A stretch of DNA of 64,000 nt from Pardosa pseudoannulata (lineage: Eukaryota; Arthropoda; Arachnida; Araneae; Lycosidae), in the NCBI GenBank assembly GCA_032207245.1, contig CM063500.1, forward strand, positions 31,916,290 through 31,980,289, written 5' to 3'. Positions 26,075 to 38,879 of the stretch are shown in pieces; position 1 is the stretch's first letter, and every line of letters begins with the position of its first letter. A program made the translations under genes and the position numbers. Below the pieces are notes generated by a model. That model made no database searches. It was not told the origin of the DNA and was given only the letters and a program-made list of their open reading frames with translations.

Positions 26075-26784
26075 ATGCTCATTGAGTTCTGTAGCGTGAT
26101 TTTTATGCGAGAATGTCACATTTTGTAGGAAGATTAAACAAGACAGTAGGCGGAGGTTTCCGCAAACAAACAAATTAGTTCCAAAAGTCACCGCTAGCCG
26201 AATATTTAGCACTTTGTAATAGAAAATAGAGTGTTAACAAATACAACTCAATATGGAGATTATCTTCTGGCACTGTGTCAATGGATGTAAGATGGAATTT
26301 TAATAAAGAACTTCTTCTGCTCCACGTACGTGATATTGCAGATCACGAGACTTTATCGGTGTTTATGAAGATTTTACGCTTTTTTAACAGTGTTGGCATA
26401 ATTTGCATTTGTTAACACTCTGTTTTCTATTACGCAGAGCCGAATATTTCCCTAGCAGTGACTTTTGGAACCAATTTGTTTTTTCGCGGAATCTTTCTTC
26501 CCCCGTCTTGTTAAATCTTCCTACGAAATGTGGGCCGAACGATGGCTGAATGGTAGAGCGCTGCTCTTCGGAACCGAAGTTCACATGTTTGAATCCCGCT
26601 ACTGGCATGGATGTTTGTAGCCGTTCGAAATCGGCTTTAAACTGTAGGTTCCGGTCTCATTAGTCCTCGTGTGCAAAACAGTAGACCGTAGCGCTCCAAA
26701 CCAATCCAAAAACCAAAACCTACAAAATGTGGCATCTTTCTCGCAAATAGTTATAGATCGCTCTACAGAACACTGTGAGCAATG
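26075..26784. mobile_element. foldback/MITE-like inverted repeat element split by a SINE
   Basis: The left arm (about 26,075-26,232) and right arm (26,398-26,533 plus 26,719-26,784) are inverted copies. Matching blocks include GGAAGATTAAACAAGAC, GTTCCAAAAGTCAC, CCGAATATTT and GAGTGTTAACAAAT. Removing the SINE-A at 26,534-26,718 restores one continuous right arm that ends in a copy of GAGTTCTGTAGCG. The loop is about 165 bp and codes for nothing recognisable. The TA-rich flanks hide any target duplication, so the transposon superfamily is open. Confidence 0.8.
26534..26718 (+). mobile_element. SINE-A, full-length copy with target duplications
   Basis: A tRNA-like head (GATGGCTGAATGGTAGAGCG as A box, GTTTGAATCCCGC as B box) is followed by a body with TCGGCTTTAAACTGTAGGTT and GGTCTCATTAG. 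The tail is a run of CCAAA and CCAAAA. It is flanked by CCTACGAAATGTGG (26,520-26,533) and CCTACAAAATGTGG (26,719-26,732), a 14-bp target duplication of the kind made by LINE-driven insertion. It would be transcribed by RNA polymerase III from the internal promoter. The minus-strand open frame over it (26,384-26,608) is not a gene. Confidence 0.9.
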
Positions 26785-26799
26785 TCAATTATATCCTCC

Positions 26800-27092
<293 letters not shown>

Positions 27093-27099
27093 TATATAA

Positions 27100-27869
27100 C
27101 AATGCATAATAGCCTGGAAATAAATAATGGTGTAAATTCAGTAAAGGAAAAATAAAGAATGGATTTTGTGTTCTGTTATATACAAAGCAGAAAATAAAGA
27201 CGTGTCCTGACATATTTTATCAGGGAGAAAAATGTAACATCTGGTATAGTCCCCGCATGGGCACAAAGGAACTGACAAATATCGATCAGGAAATTAATTT
27301 CCTGAGTTTCTATCATGATAATAATCTGCTTAGGAACTCCAGAATTAGTATCCCTTTGAGGCTGGCGTTAACACCCTTTAATATGCAGAACATAGTCACT
27401 TCGAAAGGGGGAAAAAGTAATTTAATTTCAGAATTCAATCAAGAAGGATATTTTTTTAACATTTCAGGGCGTTTGAAATATTAATCATTGTCTACTATCT
27501 GCAATGCAATTTAATGTCATAGAACCGTAGCGGGGTGGAACAACTTTTAAGCATTTTAAAAGTTTAATTTCGGAGCCTTAAGTATGTTAATTAGTCTTTT
27601 GAATTGTATCGACACTGTGCCAGATTACAGTTTCCTGCTTTTGTCAGAATCGGAATGTCTAATACTGTTTTCATTATGAGTTTTATTTATTTATATTTTT
27701 AATTTACAGAAAGGGGTGTTATGTTTAAATTATATGCTTATTTTATTATTGTTTTTTGTTACTTTAATAATACCTCTTTCAATTTATAAAAATTACAGTC
27801 TAAGGAAATCTAACAAATATATACTTAAGATCTTAAAACTTCAAAACTTTTGATTTAAAATTTTTTTTT
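27100..27869 (+). other. mixed-composition sequence with one short unrecognised frame
   Basis: A plus-strand frame at 27,257-27,484 (75 codons) is in slightly GC-richer DNA than the flanks. Its translation has no motif I recognise, and I see no intron or transposon context. It is probably non-coding or a decayed fragment. Confidence 0.25.
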
Positions 27870-29600
27870 TTTTTTACAAATTAAAGTACAATCTTTCTAT
27901 GGATTTTGGTATCCTTTTTTTGAAATTCCAAATCTAAATTAATTAATTTTTAGTTGTATAATTACTTTTTCACCGTCAAAGAAAATCATCTTTATCTGTG
28001 ATTACATTTTTCTCATTTTCAGAAATTTGACTCTTGTATGCATTGTATTTCCAAAAATATGAAATTTAGTAAGCATATTCTGCTTATTACGGAGAATAAT
28101 TTATATCTCAAATTAATTGTTGAGTGACGTAATTGTATTTTAAAATATTTTTCTTTTCTTTTTTTTAATTTTTTTTTTAAATTCCAAATAGAACTTACTT
28201 TATTATTATATGTATAATTACTATTTCACCGTGAAAGATAAACATTTTTATCTGTGATTACATTTTTCTCATTTTCTGAAATTTGACTCTTGCATGCATT
28301 GTATTTCAAAAAATATACCATATATTTTAATGAAATTTAGTAAACATATTATGCTTATTACATAGAATAATTTATATCTCAATCTAATTGGAGAGTGACG
28401 TAGTTGTATTTTAAAATATTTTTCTTTCTATGCATTTTTGTACTTTTATTTTTTTTCGTTTTTTTTTTAATTTTTTAATTTTTTTTTAGAATTCGAAATC
28501 GAACTTAATTAATGATTAGAAGTATAATTACGCTTTTACCTCCAAATATAAGCATTTTTATCTGTAATTGAATTTTTCTCATTTTCTGAAATTTGACTCT
28601 TTCATGCTTTGTATTTCGAAATATATATCACATATTTTGATGAACTTTAGTAAACATATTCTGCTTTTTATGTAGAATAATTGATACCTCAAATTTATTG
28701 GCGAGTGACCTAATTGTATTTTAAAATATATTTCCTTTCTACGCATTTTGTTAGCTTTTTTTTTAAGTTCCAAATCGAACTTAATCAATGATTAGATGTA
28801 TTATTGCTCTTTCACCGTCAAAGGTAAGCATTTTTTATCTGTAATTGTATTTTTCTCATTTTCTGAAATTTGACTCTTGCATGTGTTGTATTTCAAAAAA
28901 TATATGATATATTTTGATGAAATTTAGTAGACATATTCTGCGTATTATGTAGAATACTTGATACTTCAAATTAATTGATTGGAGAGTGAGGTAAATGTAT
29001 TTTAAAATATTTTTCCTTTCTAAGCATTTTGGTACCTTTCTTTTTTTCTTTTTTTCTAAAATTTCAAATCCAACTTAATTAATGATTAGATGTATTATTT
29101 TTCTTTCACCTTCAAATATACGAATTTTTATCTGTAATTGAATTTTTCTCATATTTTGAAATTTGACTTTTGCCAATGTTGTATTTCAAAAACTATATGA
29201 TATATTTTGATGAAATTCAGTAGACATATTCTGCTTATTATGTATTATAATTGATACCTCAAATTAAATAGAGAAGGACGTAATTGTATTTTAAAATATT
29301 TTTCCTTTCTATGCATTTTGTTACCTTTCTTTTTCTTTTATTTTTTTCTGAAATTCCAAAGCGAACTTAATAAATGATTAGATGTATTATTACTCTTTCA
29401 CCATTAAAAATAAGAATTTTTATCTGTAAATGCATTTTTCTCATTTTCTGAAATTTGACTCTTGCATGCGTTGAATTTCAAACACTACATGATATATTTG
29501 GATGAAATTTAATAAACATATTCTGCTTACTATGTAGAATAATTACTACCTCAAATTAATTGAAGAGTGACGTAATTGTATTTTAAAAATATTTCCTAAA
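27870..29600. repeat. tandem array, ~285-bp unit, ~6 copies
   Basis: The block TTTTTCTCATTTTCTGAAAT recurs with its TCTCAT core near 28,011, 28,267, 28,577, 28,854, 29,147 and 29,439 (spacing 256-310 bp). Units share GACTCTTGCATGC, AAACATATTCTGCTTATTA, GAGTGACGTAATTGTATTTT and a variable poly-T tract that accounts for much of the length variation. Confidence 0.93.
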
Positions 29601-29685
29601 GCAACTGGTAATGCTGGCACTATATGCCAAAACAAGGCTACGAAGATGTGAATTTAGCACAACCCTAGGAGAACGGTTAGCTTAA

Positions 29686-30193
29686 CACATTGTGTGTGGA
29701 TACATTTCGCAGCGAAATTGTAGCGAGGGAGGGCGTTTTGAGAGTAAATTTAGGTATTCAGCTAAATTTCAATAGTTTGAAAATTATTAATTTTTTAAAC
29801 AACTTTTCGTACTTTATATTGAAATATATAAACAAATATATAAGTAGAAATATATAAATAACAACCATAAGATTTTTGTAAACAAAACTATTTTTAGTGA
29901 ATAAAATTATTATAGTATCGTAAATATGAAAAATCAAATAGAAATAGTAGTATATAGTTTTAATTTTTTCCTTTCTGTGGTTCCCTATCGACTAATGTAG
30001 AAACTAGTTTTTATTTGTCTAAATATTTTCAGAATCTATGTGGTATACTAAAACATTCGGCTCCGTTTTCCTGTATATTTCGTTATTATTGTACCCACAA
30101 ACAATGTTGTTAGTCTAACCCGTACTAGTACGTGGTAACGCTCAAGTGTCAATCGTCAGAAAACGTACTAGTATGTGTCCTGCATACAGTGTG
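29686..30193. mobile_element. TTAA-flanked MITE (piggyBac-type), 508 bp
   Basis: TTAA lies immediately outside both ends (29,682-29,685 and 30,194-30,197). The termini are inverted copies: CACATTGTGTGTGGA on the left and CACACTGTATGCAGGAC read inward from the right. No transposase reading is present. Near the right end the motif ACGTACTAGTA appears twice in near-palindromic form (CCGTACTAGTACGTGG and AACGTACTAGTATGTG). Assignment to the piggyBac superfamily rests on TTAA and the terminal repeats. Confidence 0.75.
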
Positions 30194-30227
30194 TTAAGGT
30201 TGTTACGAACGCGAGTAATATTACTAT

Positions 30228-30455
30228 AATTTAGAGCCAGTGACCAAGGAGAAGCCCCCAACAGACACTGCTTGCCACCCCTAGAGATATCGTTTGAGAA
30301 CTTGGAGGACATTGTGGCCAAGAAAATATTTTATGTGCCCCAGTGAACTTAAACAAACACGGTGAATCTAAGGCAGGGTCTGAGCCCCAAACCTGCACTT
30401 TTTCATTTACGAGATCTCTGCCATTGCTGACTGAGATAACGCTGCTTGTGTTTAA
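30228..30455 (-). mobile_element. SINE-B, second copy
   Basis: On the minus strand it shares CTCGTAA, CAATGTCCTCCAAGTT and the GGGGTGGCA block, in the same order, with the SINE-B at 21.6-22.8 kb. Where the other copy holds a piggyBac element, this copy reads straight through GTTTGTTTAAGTTCACTGGG. It therefore serves as the empty-site allele of that insertion. The 80-codon minus-strand frame here is SINE sequence, not a gene. Confidence 0.75.
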
Positions 30456-30479
30456 ATTTACTTTTAAAAACAATTATTT

Positions 30480-31345
30480 TTTATTTATAAAAATGCCTTG
30501 TAAAATGATCTTATGGTAAGTGATTTTTATTTTGAGTGTAATTAAACCCGTTTCAGAATATTTTTCTTATTATAATTTTGTAAAATGGTATAGGAAAGAA
30601 TAAAGGTGATTTTCAAAGTTTGGAGTGTTACAAAGGCAAAACTTATTATAGAATGCTTAATAATAATAAGTCATCTCATATTAGAGAAAATAAAAGTGGA
30701 ATATGTGGAGAGGTAATGATTGGTATATATTCCAACCACAGCTTACAGTTGAAACTTGTTCCACTTCATGGAAAAATCGACTACAGGCCCCAAACCGTTA
30801 AAGGCATTAACATACCGTAAATCACAATAAAATAAATCGACTGAAAATATTTCACTATCATACAACAACATTCTTTATCATCACAATCATGCATTCTTTA
30901 TAGGAAATGGGAATCTCAAAAAGAATACGTTACCTTTTAAATCCTCTGAGAATAACGCGTAAAAATCTGTAAGGACTCATGGATTTCATTAGAGTCAATA
31001 TTTTCAAAATACTGTTAAAAATATGAATATTACTAGAATTGTGAAAATAGAGCTGATTATAGAGGCTACCATTTACTACCATGTATGACTGCAATATGGT
31101 AGCACCCATAGTATTAATAAACTAATCGTGAAAAAAATAATATTTTCTAGCATATTTTTGAAATGTGATAACTTATCAGAAATTTCTGCCAGATTTCCAT
31201 ATAGAACTGAAAAAGATTCATTGTTTTATTCCTAATCGACAACTTCCCTAATTTTAAAATTCTAATATCACTGACAATCAATTAAGTGGATATTTCTTAA
31301 TCTACTTTATTTTGTTACTCGTAAATTCAGTGTAAAAAATGTTAG
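30480..31345. other. AT-rich sequence, nothing recognised
   Basis: Contains one 66-codon plus frame (30,620-30,820) with no recognisable motif. No repeat-family match seen. Confidence 0.35.
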
Positions 31346-31357
31346 GCAAATAACGTT

Positions 31358-32449
<1,092 letters not shown>

Positions 32450-33283
32450 CCTGACAATATGCTGCATATATTCCCCTTTATTATAATAGCTTAAGTTATC
32501 TGTATTTCTGTTCTCGAATTTATCACGCGATTCTACCTGGAATGGACCAGAGGTATCCATATTGGATTTTTGACGAGTTAGGGTTAGCAACGTTCGAAAT
32601 CCACCCCTTCCCCTTTTCTAGCATTTAATGCCATTTTTTCAAGCATTATTGTCCACGGTTAAGACCAGGTGATTAAATTTATCAATTATCACATAATAAA
32701 TAGGTAAAAACAATATTTTTTCTAGCATTATGACGTCATTCCTCTGACCATCTCATTTAATTATTTCTTATTTAAAATTATTTAAATATCGTCTGCATTG
32801 TTTTCATACGCTTTATCACTGAACTTTGATATTAAGTAAATAATTTTCTATTATATTTGCCTTAAATAATAGATTAAATACATTAGTGATAGTTTAAAAT
32901 TTAATCGTCGATTATTTTTTGTTGCAATGAAAATTTTATCCCTGGAATTAACAACAAATTCTATCTACCTCCAGGGTGTAGTGGAAATGATAGTTTCCTT
33001 CCTTTACTTCCATTAATTACTGTGGCATAAAGATAATGTAGACGTAGTTAAGAAAACTTTTATTTATATCTCTAAAGGAATTCCACATGATTCTCAACTT
33101 CATCCACGGTATCGGGATACTTGGATACTTAGAGGAGTATGGAGATAAACAAATTATTCAGCATATACCAGATAATTCTTAGTCAAAATACAAACAATTT
33201 TCTAACCTGTCTCATAGGGTACTTTACAATTTTGGAAAATTAAAAACTTTACTTATCCCGTCATATGACGGGCTATATGCTAG
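32450..33283 (+). mobile_element. family H dispersed repeat, Helitron-like 3' end
   Basis: Aligns over about 820 bp with the copy at 43,155-43,990 and, in reverse, with 63,208-64,000 and 1395-1885. The 3' end has a 16-base perfect palindrome, CCCGTCATATGACGGG (33,257-33,272), then seven bases and CTAG (33,280-33,283), followed by T in the flank. A hairpin a few bases before a CTRR end, with insertion next to T, is the signature of Helitron 3' ends. No Rep/helicase gene is present, so this would be non-autonomous. The 5' end is set only where similarity between copies fades. Confidence 0.65.
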
Positions 33284-33925
33284 TATGAAAATAATCTGCG
33301 TATTGTATTTATTGTTTGAGTACTCTCGGATTCCAAGACTGCGATTAAAGCTTTTTTGAATAATCAAACAACTTCTATAAAAATTAGGCATTGACACGCA
33401 GAATTTTTTCCCAGTGTTCATCCATATTGTGGAGTTTAGAGCAAAGGAACATCTGATATACTGACTAATAGGAGATCCTTGATAGATCAACGCATGATGA
33501 ATCGTTCTTTCCTTTAGGACAACTAAATTGTTTGTTAATCTGATTCTTAAGAAAATTTTTAAACAAGATACCAATCTGTGACGAATAAGAGATGCGGATT
33601 TGGGGGGAAGAGAGAGCTGTTCCCAGTTTGCCGAGAAAGACTACAGTGCCCTTTTTAACTGTTTAAACGCCGAATTAAGAAAGAATAGTCGCAATGACTT
33701 GAAATTTGGTTATTATTTTATTTATGAGTATATAAAAACAATGAAGCTTTAAAATTAGGTGAAAAAAATTTTCAGGGTATTTTTAGTCATGTTCCACTAT
33801 TAGACCAGTGGAGTTTTACATGATTGTTTTTTTTTGCATATCTTTAAAATCTCATGAAAATAATTAATTTAAAGCCTAATCAATATAACAATTTTCCTAA
33901 TATTAACTGTTTTGTTTATTTATGT
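33284..33925. other. sequence with no recognised gene
   Basis: A 116-codon minus frame (33,224-33,574) overlaps the end of the family H copy and continues here. Its translation shows no motif I recognise and its start lies in unique sequence. A short imperfect stem (CCACTATTAGACCAGTGG) lies near 33,795. Confidence 0.3.
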
Positions 33926-33929
33926 TTAA

Positions 33930-34461
33930 CCCTTTAGCGGACAATGGTTTAACAGTGAAACCTCTTGTTAAACATTTTTTTTCTCTATTTTTTGGAGAAT
34001 TATGAATGGTTTTTTTTCGATTTTTAATGATTTTGACATTTAAAACTTACAATATATGATAGTACTGCATTGAATTTATTTTTGTTCTGCATTTAATCTA
34101 TTTTTCTTTTTGTGTTTATACTTGCTGTACCTGGAAAGTTAGTCATTCAATTTTTTTTCACTTATGATCACACACAAAAGTATCTAATCAAACAACACTT
34201 ATAAATTGTTGAACTATTTATTTATTATGCTTTTATAAGAGCTCTTATTTGTTGTTCTTCCAATATAATTATAATTTTATAAAGTATTGTGTTCAATCTG
34301 TACACGGGAATGGGTTTGTCAGTTAACCCCCCTCAATCCCTCCTATGGTATCCTATAAGGCAAACCCCTCTGAAGATTGTAAAACAATTTATATTATAGA
34401 TAATATTTATAAAGTAATTTCATTGAATTCCAAAGAATTTATGTAGGTGATCTTTAAAGGG
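33930..34461. mobile_element. TTAA-flanked MITE, CCCTTTA ends, 532 bp
   Basis: TTAA at 33,926-33,929 and 34,462-34,465. The inner termini read CCCTTTAGCGG from the left and CCCTTTAAAGATC from the right, so only about 7-8 bp are inverted. No protein is encoded. Ends of the form TTAA-CCC are typical of piggyBac-type elements. Confidence 0.65.
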
Positions 34462-34626
34462 TTAAATAATGTACAATTGATAAATATTATGACACTATAT
34501 AATTTATGAAATTTTGGTACCAGTTTTTCCAATTCTCTTGGATTATCAAATTTCACTTTTTTCCATTTTACTACAAGATTTTAAGTTTTTCATTTCTTCT
34601 TGGCTCTTGTACCAGGTTTCTGAAAT

Positions 34627-34845
34627 TTGTCTTCATATTATATTTTTTTAAATGACGTTGACTATTCCACACACATCGAATGGCGTAACAGCATGTAAAC
34701 TATTTACAGGAAAATCTTCTTCATAGGTTATATCACCAGATTCAACTGGCTCTAACTGGAAAATACTTATATCTTCCAAATCAGAATCCTAATGAGTTTC
34801 TAGAAAAGTCAGAGCATCTTGTATTGTAAGGCATCTTTCAGACAT
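34627..34845 (-). pseudogene. piggyBac-like transposase N-terminal fragment
   Basis: Starting at the ATG at 34,845 on the minus strand, the translation is MSERCLTIQDALTFLETH, a stop (TAG), then DSDLEDISIFQLEPVESG and DITYEEDFPVNSLHAV. An acidic N-terminus after a short MxxRxLT..EAL-like opening is usual for piggyBac transposases. A similar opening (MPRKFLTDQDALEYM) starts the transposase at 61,259. One in-frame stop and a later stop break it. Weakly coding sequence may continue towards 34,500 (KWKKVKFDNPRELEKLVP in another frame). The DDD catalytic domain is missing, and the MITE at 33,930-34,461 lies where it would be expected. Confidence 0.6.
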
Positions 34846-35914
34846 GGGGTTAAATTTATGAAAAATTTTATAAATGAAACACAAAGAAAGAATACATGCA
34901 ACTTTTTCAGTGTTTTCCAACGAAACTAATAAGAAAAATGTTATACCAAAGGAATCTGATAACTATATCACAAAACATATGCAATAAGAAACCTTTTATG
35001 TGAAATCGCACTTGGCTCCAAAGGTACAGTTGAAAGCCCCCTCCCAACACACATGTTCAGCCACCTTATCAAAAGGAATTTATTTCTATTGTTCTGACTT
35101 TACTAAAGTGAACATTAATGTCAAATGCCAATATTATAATCCTTTGGAGTAATGAAGCTTCCATTTGTTGCTTTATCTATTTATTTTCTTTAGAAAATTT
35201 GCTATTCTTATCAGATTACAAAAGAAAATAATGTTAGCAATATCATACAATGTTTTGCACATGAATGAAAAATGAACCATTGAAACGGAAATGTTCCAAG
35301 CATGGAATACAGACCAAAAATATAAATTTTACCTTTAAAAATTAAAAACAAAATTTTGCTTTTGTTGTATTCACGTAGAATATGTTGTCTAATAATTATA
35401 TATTTTAAAGTATTGCTTTTTTTTCTTATAAACTGGGATTTTAGTAAATTTAATTGTAAGAAAGAATAAATTTGGCAAAATATTGAGAAATTAAAAAAAT
35501 TAAAAAAAAATAAATAATTATCTAAACAATATAAAGCTTATTGAAAAAATACTTTATAATGTCTTGTTCAATTGTATGTTAAACGATATTAATAAGAGTT
35601 ATTTTACATGGGAATTTTTTATTTTATAAATCATGTTCCATTATTGGAACATTGGCGAATAAATGGTTGAAGGTCTGACTGGACACGACTCTTTACAAGA
35701 CCATCTCTACAGACTTTGGGGGGGGGGGGTATTTACCGGATTGTGTTTTGTGTGACTCTAGTCATCCAAGAATTTTGTACATCTAAATATTTGTACTGTA
35801 CTTTTTCTGTATGAGGACATTGTTAAAAATCATTCCAGAGCTTTTGAACTAATAGCTTAGGCGTTAATTGTTTGACATTTATTAATTAAAATAAATTGAT
35901 CCTTTAATTAAGTT
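34846..35914. other. AT-rich sequence with a 12-G run
   Basis: No gene or repeat family recognised. Contains a perfect stem, TGTTCCATTATTGGAACA, near 35,633, and an uninterrupted run of twelve G at 35,718-35,729. Confidence 0.4.
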
Positions 35915-37975
35915 TCCAAAATAAATCTCATTTTATAAAGAAGAAATAGTAAAGTACCCTTAACCTTGAAGATTTCTATAGCCAGCACCAATTTATCATT
36001 AATGAAAAAATGATCACTCTTCATGAAATTTTCTCCATATAACGACCTTAAGTAGCCATCTTAAAATACTGCAATATGCTTTTATAGGTTTTCTTTAAAT
36101 GTTATCTTCATACATTTCATTGACCCGTTTTTCAATTTTAGCCTTCATATATTTTTATATAGGAAAAGATTTTAAAATATTAGTGCTAAATTGTAGAGTT
36201 TTCAATTGGTAAATGCATTTTATGAAGAAAAAATCATAAAGTACCTTTAACCTGAAAGATTTCTATAGCCAGCAGCAATTTATCAATAATGAAAATCGGT
36301 CACTTTTCATTTAATTTTCTCCATATAACGACCTTAAGTAGCCATCTTAAAATGCTGCAACATAATTTTACAGGTTTTCTTTAAATGTTATAGTCATACA
36401 TTTCATTGACCCGTTTTCAAATCTCAGTCTTCTTCATATATTTTTAAATATAAAAACAAATGATAAAATATTAATACTAGATTGTAAAAATTTCAATTGG
36501 TTAATGCATTTTATAAAGAGGAAATCGTAAAGCACCTTTAACCTTGAAGATTTCTATAGCCAGCACCAATTTATCATTAATGAAAAAATGATCACTCTTC
36601 ATGAAATTTTCTCCATATAACGACCTTAAGTAGCCATCTTAAAATACTGCAATATGCTTTTATAGGTTTTCTTTAAATGTTATCTTCATACATTTCATTG
36701 ACCCGTTTTTGAATTTCAGCCTTCATATATTTTTAAATAGGAAAACAAATGATAAAATATTAATACTAGATTGTAAAAATTTCAATTGGTTAATGCATTT
36801 TATAAAGAGGAAATCGTAAAGCACCTTTAACCTTGAAGATTTCCATAGCCAGTCAGCACCAGTTTATCCATAATGAAAAAAGGACCACATTTCATGAAAT
36901 TTTCTCCATATATCGGCCTTTAGTAAGCATCTTAAAATTCTGCAACATGCTTTTTCAGGTTTTCTTTAAATGTTATCTTCATACATTTCATTGATCTGTT
37001 TTTCAATTTCATCTTTCATGTATTTTTATATAAGAAAATAAAGGATAAAACATTAATAATAGATTAAAGAATTTTCAATTGGTTAATGTATTTTATAAAC
37101 AGAAAATGGTAAAATACCTTTAATCTTGAAGATTTCCAAAGCCAGCATGAATTTATCCATAATGAAAAACGATCACTCTTCATGAAAATTTCTCTATATA
37201 CTAACCTTAAGTAGCCATCTTAAAATGCTGCAACATAATTTATAGGTTTTCTATCAATGTTATAGTCATACATTTCATTGACCCGTTTTCAAATTTCAGC
37301 CTTCTTCATATATTTTTAAATAGGAAAACAAATGATAAAATATTAATACTAGATTGTAGAATTTTCAATTCGCTAATGCATTTTATAAAGAGGAACTCGT
37401 AAAGTATCTTTGACCTTGAAGATTTCCATAGCCAGTCAGCACCAATTGATCAATAATGAAAAACGGTCACTGTTCATTTAATTTTCTCCATATAACGACA
37501 TTCAGTAGCCATCTTAAAATTCTGCAACACGCTTTTATAGGTTTTCTTTAAATGATATCTTCATACATTTTATTACGAGTTTTCAAATTTCAGCCTTCAT
37601 ATATTTTTAACCAGGGAAAAATAATAAAAGATTAATAATAGATTGTAGAATTTTCAATTGGATAATGCATTTTATAAAGAGGAAATCGTAAAGTACTTTT
37701 GACATTAAACATTTCCACAGCCTGTCACCACCAATTTATAAATAATCAAAAATATATCACTCTTTTTGAAAATTCATCCTTTTAACGACCATAATTAGCC
37801 AACTTAAAAAAAAAGCTGCAACTTGCTTTTTTAGGTTTTCTTCAAATGTTATCTTCATACATTTCATTGATCCATTGTCAAATTTCAGCCTTCTTTATAC
37901 ATTTTACAATAGGAAAACGAATGATAGAATATGATTAACAAATTGTGGAATTTTCATTTGGTTAATGAATTGTAA
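35915..37975. repeat. tandem array, ~290-bp unit, 7 copies
   Basis: The block CTTGAAGATTTCTATAGCCA recurs with its GATTTC core near 35,971, 36,258, 36,549, 36,838, 37,131, 37,421 and 37,710 (spacing 287-293 bp). Copies 1 and 3 are identical over more than 150 bp while copy 2 differs, which suggests recent exchange or a two-unit higher-order period. Each unit contains a TTCATACATTTCATTGACC block and a following AATTTCAGCCTTC block. Both recur, diverged, in the ~500-bp array downstream. Confidence 0.95.
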
Positions 37976-38206
37976 TTACTCTCTGCCAAATTGTAATAAA
38001 ATGATTTCAAAATTGCGTCTTTGACTTTATAACAAGTTCATTTACTAACTGGGAATTAGCAAAATTCTTTTTACAGCTCTAAATCTGTGGAATCTCAAAA
38101 TGGTACTAAAGCATAAGCACACCTAGCTTATTACTGCAGTATTTCATAGATCTTTTCTTCTTAAAATATTGCAATTATCAGTTCTAAAACAAAAATTTCC
38201 CATAAA

Positions 38207-38446
38207 CCCCTTCGCGATCAACGTCTTGTATACGCGATGCAGCGATTTCACTCTTATCAGTCCAGCGTCGTCTCCATGCGATGATCTAAGCTGAATATTG
38301 GGAGCCCAGCATCACGTATGTTTAATAGGAGATCGGAACGTTTTATTTAATATTTTAAATGCTAACTTAATGACTAGTTGGCTTAAACAGCAACAGTTTT
38401 AAAAATGGTGGACTCTTATAGCATTTATATTCTAGTCCGCAAGGGG
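38207..38446. mobile_element. 240-bp TTAA-type MITE inserted in a B unit
   Basis: The ends are inverted: CCCCTTCGCGATC on the left and CCCCTTGCGGACTAG inward from the right. The right flank is TTAA (38,447-38,450) and the left is TAAA, probably a mutated TTAA. Its interior is visibly GC-richer than the array. Flanking sequence (TTTCCCATAAA, then TTAAAAGAGAAAAAG) joins to resemble the uninterrupted B unit (TTCCCCACCAAAAGATAAAAAG), which supports precise insertion. Confidence 0.7.
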
Positions 38447-38587
38447 TTAAAAGAGAAAAAGAAAATGTTATGCGTATGAGAGTAACGTCTATTACTGCAA
38501 CTGACTTCAGATAAAGCATCTTAGTAATAAAACAAAAGATTCAGATTTATTTTTCTAGCAATTTTCTTTTTTCCCTACACCTCCATG

Positions 38588-38774
38588 GCCTGCCGAACGG
38601 TAACTGAATCGTTAGGGTGCTGATCTTCGATACCGGAGATCATGGGTCTGAATCCCAAAGTGGTATGATGTTTGGAACTGTCTGGAAACGGCTTTAAGAG
38701 GTAGGATCCCATCTCATTAGCTTTCGTGATACAAAAAGTAGACCAAGGCTCTACAAACCAAATCAAACGAAACC
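38588..38774 (+). mobile_element. SINE-A copy in the composite array
   Basis: A tRNA-like head (CCGAACGGTAACTGAATCG, then GGGTCTGAATCCC) is followed by GGAAACGGCTTTAAGAGGTA, CATCTCATTAGC and a CCAAATCAAACGAAA tail. Same family and orientation as 26,534-26,718. Short direct repeats (CTCCATGGCC before, CTACATAGCC after) may be the target duplication. The A units at 41.3-42.1 kb carry only the 3' half of this SINE followed by the same downstream sequence, so they may derive from this insertion or a sister copy. The minus-strand frame here is not a gene. Confidence 0.8.
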
Positions 38775-38879
38775 TACATAGCCTTTCACTACCAATTTGA
38801 CAATCATGACAGTATATTATTATTCATAAACTTTGTTTCTTATCAGGTTCATTCGTGTGGCCATCCTGAAATGGTTTAA

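Noticed and set aside
26554..26610. Possible functional tRNA gene
   Set aside because: The A and B boxes are part of a SINE with target duplications and a CCAAA tail. A complete cloverleaf with an acceptor stem is not formed.
30231..30473. 80-codon minus-strand frame
   Set aside because: Lies entirely in the second SINE-B copy.
33224..33574. 116-codon minus-strand frame
   Set aside because: It ends inside the family H element, has no recognisable motif, and I see no exon signals. Chance openness is more likely.
33780..35660. Possible larger piggyBac element bounded by the stems near 33,795 and 35,633
   Set aside because: The two stems are somewhat alike and flank the N-terminal fragment, but I could not find TTAA with matching termini outside them.
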